A stretch of 64,000 nt of DNA, taken from the NCBI RefSeq assembly GCF_900129275.1, contig NZ_FQUX01000008.1:1-64000 (forward strand), given 5' to 3'. The notes beneath the pieces were generated by a model. That model made no database searches, was not told where the DNA came from, and saw nothing but the letters and a program-made list of their open reading frames with translations. Positions 1 through 8,304 of this stretch are shown here, piece after piece. How positions within the stretch are numbered: position 1 is the first letter of the stretch; each line of letters opens with the position of its first letter. The position numbers and the translations under genes are program-made. Source of the stretch: Arenibacter palladensis. GTDB lineage: Bacteria > Bacteroidota > Bacteroidia > Flavobacteriales > Flavobacteriaceae.

Positions 1-462
1 GTAGGTATTGTTATTGCCCGGTAAAATGCTCGTCAAATAGTCTTCGCCGTGGGTTAGGTTTGCCCCCAAATGTCCTGCAATGGTCAGTACTACGACCGTT
101 ATAAAAAGTCCGAATCTATATACACGGTAATCCGGCAATTTTTTGTTTACCACATTCCTTAACAACAAGGCTGTTATTACGCCTAGGACAGCTGTTGCTA
201 TCCCCGTATATTGGTGGTAGTTCACCAGATCCCCGCTAAAGTCATCGTAATTACGAAGCAACCATCCCATTAAAGCAGCTACTGCAGCAGTCGCGGCCCC
301 TATACACACCATCCAATAAATTCCGTCCCTTAATCCTTGACGCTTTCCTCCAATTGTGAACAGCTCAAAAATAAAGGCAACGACCAACAATCCTATTGGG
401 AAATGTACTAGTAAAGGATGTAACCTGCCTAGAAATTGAAATATCCAATTAAAATCTTCCAT
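1..462 (-). CDS. DUF2231-type membrane protein, N-terminal part (runs off left edge)
   Basis: An open frame starts at ATG 462 on the minus strand and runs to base 1 without a stop, giving 154 residues. It begins MEDFNWIFQFLGRLHPLLVH and has four hydrophobic segments separated by short loops. The LHPLLVHFPIGLL opening and the later GHLGANLTHGEDYL segment are typical of DUF2231-like membrane domains, which in marine Bacteroidetes often continue into a planctomycete-type cytochrome c region; that part would lie outside the window. It lies 120 bp downstream of the SusD gene on the same strand, with a strong hairpin between them, so it may be a weakly co-transcribed tail of the SusCD operon. Family assignment is from recall of the motif; the role is unknown. 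Confidence 0.6.
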   Translation of the reverse strand, partial: MEDFNWIFQFLGRLHPLLVHFPIGLLVVAFIFELFTIGGKRQGLRDGIYWMVCIGAATAAVAALMGWLLRNYDDFSGDLVNYHQYTGIATAVLGVITALLLRNVVNKKLPDYRVYRFGLFITVVVLTIAGHLGANLTHGEDYLTSILPGNNNTY

Positions 463-519
463 ATGTTATTCGTCCTTAATTCTCGTGGGATCTCCCTATA
501 TGTTAAGAGAGTAAACAAT

Positions 520-547
520 GGTTCTTCCTATGGGTATAGGAAGAACC
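520..547 (-). terminator. Hairpin after SusD (attenuator or terminator)
   Basis: Perfect 12-bp stem (GGTTCTTCCTAT and ATAGGAAGAACC) around a 4-base loop, 36 bp past the SusD stop. On the minus strand it is followed by ATTGTTT, only weakly U-rich. It probably limits read-through from the SusCD messenger into the DUF2231 gene or protects the 3' end of the messenger. Confidence 0.6.
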
Positions 548-582
548 TTATGCAAACTAATCTTTGTCAAATTAAACATAGC

Positions 583-2091
583 TTAGTACCCATTGTTTTG
601 TTTTAATTTAGGGTTAACCAATAATTCATTTGCTGGTAATGGAAATAAAATTTCGAATTCCTCGAATATGTAATCTCCGGCTGAAAATCCGATTGAACCT
701 CTTGGGGTTGTAGGATTTGCCATTTCTTCTTCTCCGTGTGCATTTAGAAATGCAACGAGCTCAGCAGAAGAAAGCATACGTTTGAGGTCGAACCATCTAT
801 GATTTTCAAAGGCCAGTTCAACTCTTCTCTCATCAAGTATTGCACTTTTAAATTGCTCTTTTGATAGACCTTCAGTTAATGGGCCTAAATCTGCTCTATC
901 TCTAACTCTATTTACATGGCCATAAGCCTCAGCAGTGGGGCCAGATATTTCGTTTATTGCTTCAGCCAACATCAAAAGCACATCAGCATATCTAAAAACC
1001 GGCCAATTATCATCTGGACGCCTTACTATAGAATGCGGATTATGGAACTTCTCAATAAACGGTACAGCTACATAATCACCACTATTGTTTATATAACCTT
1101 CACTTAAAGATACGTCTTTACGTAAATCTCCACTTTCATAAGCGGCTATCATATTATTGGTAGGTATATTCCAGCCATTACCATCTATTCCTGGGAATCC
1201 GGTAACAGCTCCTTGTGAATACAAAGGGTAGAAATTATAAATAAAGCCACTGGATTCACCTAATTCATTGTTTCCTTGAAATTGAATTTCGAAAATAGAT
1301 TCCGCATGGTTTTTATTGTTCGGGTCAAATATATCAGCATAATTAGGTAAAATATCATAACTATTTAAACTTACCAATTCATCTAAAGCTAATTTGCCTC
1401 CCGGAAAATCCTTTTGCGCAAACAATACTTTTGCTTTGAGCATTAAAGCGGCCCCTTTACTCAATCGACCAGCTTCGGAAGGAGGGATAATTGTAGGTAA
1501 AGTGGAAATTGCAGTTTCCAAATCACTTTCTATAAATTCATAAACCTCTGCAACTGGAGATCGCAAAAATTCAAAAGCTTCTGAAGGATTTTGTATAGGT
1601 TCATTTACGATAATAGCATCACCAAAATACTCCGCCAAAAGATAATAAAAATATGCCCGGATAAATTTTACTTCTCCTTCAAATACAGATTTAACGCCCG
1701 CATCGATATCAGCATCAGAGAGTTTAAACAACACTATGTTTATGTTTCCAATGGCTGAATATATATCAACATATATTTCATTAAATTTTCCGCTATTGGA
1801 ATTATACTGCCAATATTCTATTGATTCTATGTTTGGTGCGTTTCCTCTATTCCCTTCGTTAAAATGAACAGTAGTGTTGTCGGTAATAAATTCTTGGAAA
1901 AACCATTGGTTGGCCACAACTCTTTGTAACTCACCATAAATTCCTATTACGCCTTGATTAATTTGATCTTCTGTTTGATAAAATGATTCAACACCAAGCT
2001 CTGTTGGGTTTTGCTTATCTAGAAAATCCTTACTGCAAGAAATCAGGGATACAGTTAAGACTATTGTTATGATTTTTAATGAAAATTTCAT
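583..2091 (-). CDS. SusD-like outer-membrane glycan-binding lipoprotein (RagB/SusD)
   Basis: This 502-residue protein has a lipoprotein signal ending LISC with the lipidated cysteine near residue 19, followed by the SusD N-terminal pattern SKDFLDKQNPTELGVESFYQ. The C-terminal part carries the usual ADVLLMLAEAINE segment, the ERRVELAFENHRWFDLKR motif and a final PxxELLVNPKLKQNNGY tail. SusD proteins are surface lipoproteins that form the lid of the SusC transporter and bind the oligosaccharide. It lies 20 bp downstream of the SusC gene, so the pair is one operon. The substrate cannot be told from sequence; the nearest catabolic genes are the two rhamnosidase-family genes. Family call is secure. 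Confidence 0.93.
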   Translation of the reverse strand: MKFSLKIITIVLTVSLISCSKDFLDKQNPTELGVESFYQTEDQINQGVIGIYGELQRVVANQWFFQEFITDNTTVHFNEGNRGNAPNIESIEYWQYNSNSGKFNEIYVDIYSAIGNINIVLFKLSDADIDAGVKSVFEGEVKFIRAYFYYLLAEYFGDAIIVNEPIQNPSEAFEFLRSPVAEVYEFIESDLETAISTLPTIIPPSEAGRLSKGAALMLKAKVLFAQKDFPGGKLALDELVSLNSYDILPNYADIFDPNNKNHAESIFEIQFQGNNELGESSGFIYNFYPLYSQGAVTGFPGIDGNGWNIPTNNMIAAYESGDLRKDVSLSEGYINNSGDYVAVPFIEKFHNPHSIVRRPDDNWPVFRYADVLLMLAEAINEISGPTAEAYGHVNRVRDRADLGPLTEGLSKEQFKSAILDERRVELAFENHRWFDLKRMLSSAELVAFLNAHGEEEMANPTTPRGSIGFSAGDYIFEEFEILFPLPANELLVNPKLKQNNGY

Positions 2092-2111
2092 TTGTATACG
2101 TTTTAAAGTTG

Positions 2112-5100
2112 TTAAAATGATAGTGTTGCTCCTAGAGTTATCGACCTTGGTACAGGATAAGCTGAGTCATCCCTACCTGGATTTATTCCTCCTGCGGTAC
2201 TAACTTGAGGATTACCGCCGGGAAAGGTTGTGAATACGTGAAGGTTATCACCGCTAATATACAATCTGGCATTACTGAATAGTGCATCTGATTTTAATGA
2301 TAAGTTGTATCCTAATGAGATATTCCTTATCCACATATGGCTGGCATCATGCACATAAAAAGAGTTTGATTCCCTTTCCCATTTCCAGAAATTAGAGGTT
2401 GGCACTATTCCATTACCTGGGTTCTCAGCAGAACGAAAACGTTCCTTGGCCCGTACATCAACATTAAAAACACCATCTAGGTTAAGACTTGTTGATTCAA
2501 AATTTCTATATATATCATAATTTTGAGCCCCAGTCAATACCACATTAAGATCAAAGGCTTTATAATCAGCCCCAAAAGTAAATGCCCATACATATTCAGG
2601 ATGCGGATTTCCAATTTCAACCCAATCGGTAGTATCATAAGACACTACTCCATCGCCAGTGTTATCAAAATAAATAAACGATCCAGGAATAGCGCCATCT
2701 TGCGTAGGTGAGGCGTCAATTTGTGCTTGATTTTGAAAAACCCCTAAATTCCTAAAGCCATGCAACATACCAATAGGGCGCCCTACTTTGGAGACATTAT
2801 TCGTGCCATAAAATCCACCGTTTCTTATCTCATCATTGTCACCATTTATAGCCAATACTTTGTTTCTGTTGAATGAAATATTAAAGTTGCCTCTTAAACT
2901 TAGATCATCAATAATTTGTTTTCTGTACCCCAACGCAAATTCAAAACCTGTATTTTGCACCTTGCCAATATTAGTAAAGGTAGAGGTAAACCCCGATATT
3001 ACTGGTATATTAACGGGAAGCAGCATGTTTTCAGTTTCTTTTTTATAGTATTCTGCTGTAAAATCCAGGCCATCAAGAATAGTTAAATCAAGACCGTAAT
3101 TTATTTGATTGGATTCTTCCCAACCTAACTCGGTATTAGCTAAGGAACTTAAAATTTTTCCTGGTTGGAAAGTATTCCCAAACACATAGTTTTCGTTGGT
3201 AAGTGTTGAAAGACTACGATAATTTCCAATATTATTATTACCTGTTATACCGTAACTAGCCCTTAGTTTTAAATCGTTTAACCAGTAGACGTCTTGTAAA
3301 AAAGCTTCATCAGAGACTCTCCATCCCACAGAAACTGATGGAAAGCTCCCCCATCTATTGTTAGACCCAAATCTAGAACTACCTTCTTGTCGATATGTAG
3401 CAGACAGTAAATACTTATCTTTGTATGCATAATTTAGTCTCGCAAAATACGCTAACAAACTCCAACTACTTTCACTAGAATTTACGCTAAAAATCTCTGA
3501 ATTTTGTAGAAATTGAATCTGATCATCAGGAAACTTTGACCCAGTTCCACTTATTTCCCGTACAGTGGCCTCTTGTGCCGAATACCCAAGTAGTACATCT
3601 ACATCGTGATCTTCGTTGAATACTTTTGAATAAGAAAGTAATTGATCTGTAGACCAGTTTACTTCCTCCTGATACGTTTCACTCAATGAGGCATCTAGCG
3701 GAGGAGGTTGGTTAAATCCACCACCTGCAAGTGTTGATGGTCTAAAATTATTTGTTCTTAATCCTATAAGCGAAACATTTGCTAACGACTTGAACTTAAA
3801 AATTTTAAAGAAATCAAATTCAACATATGCATTAGTAAGCAATCTATTAATATGTCTGGAATTTTTGACCTCGTGTAACTCTTGAACTGGGTTCGAATGA
3901 CCAAAAATTAAATCTCCATCACGATTATACCCTCCTAGATAATCATTAAAACTGCCATCTTCATTATAAACAGGTTCTCTAGGATCCGCCCAATATGCTT
4001 TTCCAATAACAAGATTCCTGCTACCATCATTTACAAATCTTTCATTGCTACGGGAACCAGTAACGTTTGCTCCAAATCTCAATTTATCAGTAACGTCGGT
4101 TTCTATATTCGCTCTTATATTATATCGTTCAAAATTCGTTTTTATAATGGTCCCGTCTTGATTTAAGTAACCTAATGATATAGCAGATCTTGTTTTTTCG
4201 CCACCGGAATTAATATTCAAGTTGTACTTTGTAAATAGTGCGGCCTCGTCTGTGATTTCGTCAAACCAATCGGTAGATGTAGTATACTGCTCCGGAGTTC
4301 TAATTCTTTCAGGTATTTCATTTTCAGAGGGCTCTCTACCTTCATTAAGGATAAATTTATCAATCCAGCTTTCTTTTTGAAATTGTCCAAACTCTTGAGC
4401 GTTCAACATTTTCTCCCTTCTTCCGTCTGGAATCTGCTGAAACCCTGATACAACGTCCAACGTTACGCTAGTTCGCCCTGCTTTGGCTTTTTTTGTATTG
4501 ATCAAGATTACTCCATTGGAACCTCTAGCCCCATAAATAGCTGTTGAGGCAGCATCCTTTAAAACTGTAATTGATTCAATGTCGGCAGGGTCTACACTTG
4601 AACCTAATGAGTTTCCTACAGGAAAACCGTCAATAACATAAAGCGGCTTGCTAGTAGCGCCCAGTGAACTTAAACCACGTACAACGATATCCAATTCTTG
4701 CCCCGGTCTTCCCGAAGTCTGAGATACAACAACCCCCGGTGCTTGACCTAATAGTAATCGCGAAGCGTCTGATGCCGGCACATCCTTAACCTGTTTCATG
4801 TCAACCACAGAGACTGCGGAAACAATATCCTTTTTTCTTTGGGAACCATAACCTACTACTACCACTTCATCAAGTGCAGCCGTATTTTCAGAAAGAGTTA
4901 CGTTAATAGTCTGTTGGCCTGCCACTGGAACCTCTTTGGTATCAAATCCTATATATGAAACTACCAAAATAGCGTCATTGACTACCTCAAGGGAATAATT
5001 GCCGTCAAAATCGGATTGTGTTCCATTCAACGTGCCTTTTTCAACAATACTTGCTCCAGGTAAAGGAGCCCCACTATCGTCAGTAATAATTCCATTTACT

Positions 5101-5522
5101 TTGAATTGTATAGGTAGAGTGGTTATTAAAGGTGATTTTTCTAATGTATGATCTATATCCGGAGCTTTTTTTAGAACAATTTGAGTTTCAAATACTTCAA
5201 AGTCGATTTTTTGATCTTTAAAGAGCTCTTCCAAGATTGCATTAATTGGTTTTCTTTTAAACTTTAAGGTAACTTTACGATTCAAGTCCAAATCTATATT
5301 TTTATAAAAAAATCTAAATTCTGTTAAACTCTCTATTTCAGCGAATGCTGCTTTAATCGGAACTTCGGTTAAGTTAAGACTGATTATAGTCTTTTGGCTA
5401 TATCCCGAACTGGCTTTAAGTTGAAAAAATGCGACAATTAGAAGCAGGAAGGTTATCCTCATTTTTAAATCGAGTTTTGGAATTGTTCCATAAGACAATT
5501 CCTTGGCTTTGGTTTTTTTCAT
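2112..5522 (-). CDS. SusC-like TonB-dependent transporter with N-terminal STN signalling domain
   Basis: This 1136-residue outer-membrane transporter has a long basic N-region and signal peptide (to about residue 43), an STN domain (about 45-97), a carboxypeptidase-like beta-sandwich (about 115-215, GASIVEKGTLNGTQSDFDGN), the plug with ALDEVVVVGYGSQRKKD and the TAIYGARGSNGVILI segment, and then a TonB-dependent barrel ending in ITLGATLSF. The STN domain is the hallmark of transporters that signal to an inner-membrane FecR anti-sigma factor. This matches the FecR gene directly upstream and the nearby ECF sigma gene, so import and transcription are probably coupled across the envelope. The SusD partner follows immediately. 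It differs from the second SusC in the window (43366-46449), which has no STN domain. Confidence 0.94.
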   Translation of the reverse strand: MKKTKAKELSYGTIPKLDLKMRITFLLLIVAFFQLKASSGYSQKTIISLNLTEVPIKAAFAEIESLTEFRFFYKNIDLDLNRKVTLKFKRKPINAILEELFKDQKIDFEVFETQIVLKKAPDIDHTLEKSPLITTLPIQFKVNGIITDDSGAPLPGASIVEKGTLNGTQSDFDGNYSLEVVNDAILVVSYIGFDTKEVPVAGQQTINVTLSENTAALDEVVVVGYGSQRKKDIVSAVSVVDMKQVKDVPASDASRLLLGQAPGVVVSQTSGRPGQELDIVVRGLSSLGATSKPLYVIDGFPVGNSLGSSVDPADIESITVLKDAASTAIYGARGSNGVILINTKKAKAGRTSVTLDVVSGFQQIPDGRREKMLNAQEFGQFQKESWIDKFILNEGREPSENEIPERIRTPEQYTTSTDWFDEITDEAALFTKYNLNINSGGEKTRSAISLGYLNQDGTIIKTNFERYNIRANIETDVTDKLRFGANVTGSRSNERFVNDGSRNLVIGKAYWADPREPVYNEDGSFNDYLGGYNRDGDLIFGHSNPVQELHEVKNSRHINRLLTNAYVEFDFFKIFKFKSLANVSLIGLRTNNFRPSTLAGGGFNQPPPLDASLSETYQEEVNWSTDQLLSYSKVFNEDHDVDVLLGYSAQEATVREISGTGSKFPDDQIQFLQNSEIFSVNSSESSWSLLAYFARLNYAYKDKYLLSATYRQEGSSRFGSNNRWGSFPSVSVGWRVSDEAFLQDVYWLNDLKLRASYGITGNNNIGNYRSLSTLTNENYVFGNTFQPGKILSSLANTELGWEESNQINYGLDLTILDGLDFTAEYYKKETENMLLPVNIPVISGFTSTFTNIGKVQNTGFEFALGYRKQIIDDLSLRGNFNISFNRNKVLAINGDNDEIRNGGFYGTNNVSKVGRPIGMLHGFRNLGVFQNQAQIDASPTQDGAIPGSFIYFDNTGDGVVSYDTTDWVEIGNPHPEYVWAFTFGADYKAFDLNVVLTGAQNYDIYRNFESTSLNLDGVFNVDVRAKERFRSAENPGNGIVPTSNFWKWERESNSFYVHDASHMWIRNISLGYNLSLKSDALFSNARLYISGDNLHVFTTFPGGNPQVSTAGGINPGRDDSAYPVPRSITLGATLSF

Positions 5523-5567
5523 AATTTTGAATGATTTTCTAGTTGGTTATAAGTACTGATGTAAAAT

Positions 5568-5604
5568 CAAATTTATTATTCGGGGAATGTTGACGCATTT
5601 CCCG
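5568..5604 (-). promoter_or_regulatory. Candidate SusC promoter: TAAATTTG box plus adjoining inverted repeat
   Basis: On the minus strand a perfect Bacteroidetes-type -7 box TAAATTTG (positions 5575 to 5568) lies 45 bp before the SusC start codon. Directly upstream is an imperfect inverted repeat, CGGGGAATG / CATTTCCCG (5581-5604, one mismatch, 6-base spacer), covering the region where a -33 element or regulator site would lie. Whether this is a housekeeping promoter with an operator or the site used by the ECF factor is not decided by sequence. Confidence 0.45.
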
Positions 5605-5689
5605 ATTTTTTATCAATTTTGTATAAAGTTTTAATTCATTAGCATAGGTGTTTATTTAGTGATTTGTATGGTTTTTTTTTAACTGTTAA

Positions 5690-6850
5690 CTATAAACTAG
5701 GTTCTATAATAATCAATTCATTATTCAATTTATATTCGAATTGAGTATTCCTTTTAAACACTTCCAAAACTTGGGAAATAGTTTTATACTGAAAGGTTCC
5801 TGTATAGCGCACGCTATTTAATTCCTGATATTTATTTAGAATTTTGACGTTATAATGCCTTTCCAGTTCCTTCACAATGTCTGCGAATCTGTCATTATCA
5901 AAGTATAATATTCCTTGTGTCCAAGCTATATATTTTTCCACATCAACTTCCTCCACTGATAATTCTCCATATTGAATGGCTGCCTGCTGGTTGGGAGATA
6001 TAATTGTACCGACATCTAGATTATCATTTTCATTTGGTCTTAACACCTTTACACTTCCCTCTAATAACACGGTCGAAGTGGTGTCTTCATTTTCATAACT
6101 TGAAACATTGAACTTTGTTCCAAGAACACGAACATTCATGTTTTTCGTATGTACTATAAATGGATGTTCAGGATTCTTCTGAACAGAAAAAAAAGCTTCA
6201 CCTTCCAAATAAACATCCCTACTATTGGGGTCTGAAAAGGTTACTGGGTATTTTAAAATAGTGCCAGCATTGAGCTGTATAACCGTGCCGTCTGAAAGCT
6301 CAATTTCAAAACGTTTTCCAAAAGGCACCGTCAACTTATTATAAGTCAATTCAATATCTTTAGCGCCAACAGACTCATATTTAAGCTTATCCTTTTCTTG
6401 TTTAACCACTACTGCACTGCCAATCTTGTTGGAAATTGTTTTATTATTATAATCTTCAAGAACCTCTACACTACCATCACCTAATTCTAAGGTAATTTGG
6501 GATTGGGGAGGCATATCTGTTTTAGCATCAGTCTTCGTATTTCGAACTACTTCAACATTAGTATATATTAAGAAGGTGGTAGCTAATAGTAGTATTATTA
6601 CCGCGGCATATTTTAATATAGGGATATATATTTTACGAATTACACTTTCTTTTTCCAATGTTTCTTCCAAAATACGGCGATAGGCCTTCTCAGAATCTAT
6701 TTGTCTAAATGCTAGGTCTAACTCTTGATTTGATTTTATGAATTCCTTAAAAGAGGCCTGGTTTTCTGGTTTTTTCAACCAGATTTTTAGAGAAACTAAT
6801 TCCTCTTCCGAAATCTCATTGGCAAGGTATTTAAGCACTAAAGTTTTCAA
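5690..6850 (-). CDS. FecR-family anti-sigma factor
   Basis: This 386-residue protein has a cytoplasmic N-terminal part (about 1-75; begins MKTLVLKYLANEISEEEL), one membrane-spanning segment (about 80-100, rich in I/L/V/A), a periplasmic FecR domain (about 185-290, with FGKRFEIELSDGTVIQLNAG and VYLEGEAFFSVQ) and a C-terminal DUF4974-type domain (about 315-383). Such proteins hold an ECF sigma factor inactive until the STN domain of a partner TonB-dependent transporter signals substrate binding. Partners are evident here: the STN-bearing SusC gene is 167 bp downstream on the same strand and an ECF sigma gene lies upstream, divergently oriented. The divergent order is less usual than the standard sigma-then-FecR operon. 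Confidence 0.93.
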   Translation of the reverse strand: MKTLVLKYLANEISEEELVSLKIWLKKPENQASFKEFIKSNQELDLAFRQIDSEKAYRRILEETLEKESVIRKIYIPILKYAAVIILLLATTFLIYTNVEVVRNTKTDAKTDMPPQSQITLELGDGSVEVLEDYNNKTISNKIGSAVVVKQEKDKLKYESVGAKDIELTYNKLTVPFGKRFEIELSDGTVIQLNAGTILKYPVTFSDPNSRDVYLEGEAFFSVQKNPEHPFIVHTKNMNVRVLGTKFNVSSYENEDTTSTVLLEGSVKVLRPNENDNLDVGTIISPNQQAAIQYGELSVEEVDVEKYIAWTQGILYFDNDRFADIVKELERHYNVKILNKYQELNSVRYTGTFQYKTISQVLEVFKRNTQFEYKLNNELIIIEPSL

Positions 6851-7333
6851 TATACCGCGGTTTTGTTTATTATATTCTTAAGTATGATGCTTAAAAATTG
6901 ATATACCCTTAAAATATTTTAATATATTTTTGATATAAATTGAAATTTAGCTTGTTTTATGATGTGTTTAGCTTGGATAACTTGTTAGAATAGAGCTATA
7001 GAAAACCAGAACTTTACGACCTAATTAGGAACCGCTTTATTCCAATATAAACTTACGTAACTATCATCTTGCTTAAAGTACATTTTATTGTAGTTACCTT
7101 GTTTTTGCTTTTAAAAGTATTGAATTAATAGAATTTCAGCCTGCGCTATAATTAATCATTATTGCATCTACATAAAGTTTGCATGAATGGGATTATAATC
7201 CAACCTATATTAACTTTAAATTAAAGTTTTTATGATTTATTTTTAATAATAAATATATTATCCCTAGTATTAATGTTGATTTTCATTATTGGTGGCAATA
7301 AATTATAATGTTAAAAATAATTGATGGATAAGA
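6851..7333. other. AT-rich divergent spacer between FecR and ECF sigma genes
   Basis: 483 bp without a gene. It must hold the start sites of both divergent genes, but no clear TAnnTTTG box was found for either. A 7-bp inverted repeat (GTAACTA / TAGTTAC) is visible around 7055-7097. Otherwise nothing recognisable. Confidence 0.5.
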
Positions 7334-7909
7334 ATGAGTGAAGAAGAATTATGGGGATGTATACAAAAAAATGATAACCATGCCCTTAAAAAGCTTTTCG
7401 ATTTACATTACAGACCATTATGTGTTTATGCATTACAGTTTACCGAACGACTACCGGATGCTGAAGATATTGTTCAAACTATATTTATTAAGTTCTGGAC
7501 TAAACGGAAAGAACTTAATATCAATTCTTCAATTAAGTCCTATTTATACAAGTCCGTTTTCAATGAATGTATGCAAAGCATACGTAAAACAAAAAAACTA
7601 GAAGGTTCTGTAGATAATCTCAAATATGAAATGCTTCAGTCTCAAATTGAGGAAGATTTATCATTCCAACAAGATAAAATTGATAAAATCCAGAGCTTGA
7701 TAGAGGAACTTCCTGTGCGTTGTAGAGAAATATTATTGCTCAGCAAAAAGGAAGGATTAAAAAACAAAGAGATTGCCGAAAAATTGGGCATCTCAATTAA
7801 AACGGTGGAGTCTCAAATGGGAATTGCGTTCAAAAAAATACGGCAAGGGTTCGAGAATGAAGAGTTAATACTTTTTATTTATTTCCACACAAGGTGCGTA
7901 GACATTTGA
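7334..7909 (+). CDS. ECF-type RNA polymerase sigma factor (sigma-70 family)
   Basis: This 191-residue protein has region 2 at about 20-85 (LFDLHYRPLCVYALQFT, then AEDIVQTIFIKFW) and region 4 at about 125-175 (IEELPVRCREILLLSKKEG, then NKEIAEKLGISIKTVESQ). The linker is short and there is no region 1 or 3, as expected for an extracytoplasmic-function factor of the Bacteroidetes FecI type. The ATG at 7334 is chosen because an ATG at 7324 is in another frame and stops at once. It is divergent from the FecR gene that presumably controls it, and its likely target is the STN-SusC/SusD operon. The C-terminus ends in a hydrophobic stretch (ILFIYFHTRC), which is common in this group. Confidence 0.92.
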   Translation: MSEEELWGCIQKNDNHALKKLFDLHYRPLCVYALQFTERLPDAEDIVQTIFIKFWTKRKELNINSSIKSYLYKSVFNECMQSIRKTKKLEGSVDNLKYEMLQSQIEEDLSFQQDKIDKIQSLIEELPVRCREILLLSKKEGLKNKEIAEKLGISIKTVESQMGIAFKKIRQGFENEELILFIYFHTRCVDI

Positions 7910-8304
7910 CCCATACATATTTAGTCAGGAGCTAACATTAGGATGAACTAAATTATTCTATTGTCTAATCCCGAGTATTAAAAGACCTTTCTTAATGTAA
8001 CTGAATTACACGCTTTAAGCGCTGCCCAGTTAATATATGTGGTATCCACTATTTCCCAAACCAGTATCCCGACAATTATTAAACAAGGACCTCAACAAAG
8101 TATAACAAGTTTTTACACATTCAACCGGCCATAATAATTGTTATAATATTATTAATAAAAGACCCAAAGAAGGGATTAATAAAAATTACTAAGTCACATA
8201 GAATAAATTATTTCAGCCTGTTTCTTTATAAAAAGGTAATAATTTCTTTTACATACATTATCAACCTTTCCACCTATATTTTGGTATAAATTTTCATCCA
8301 AGAG
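7910..8304. other. Non-coding spacer, no recognisable feature
   Basis: 395 bp between the convergent ECF sigma and rhamnosidase genes. AT-rich with no long open frame, no clear terminator hairpin and no RNA gene seen. Confidence 0.5.
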
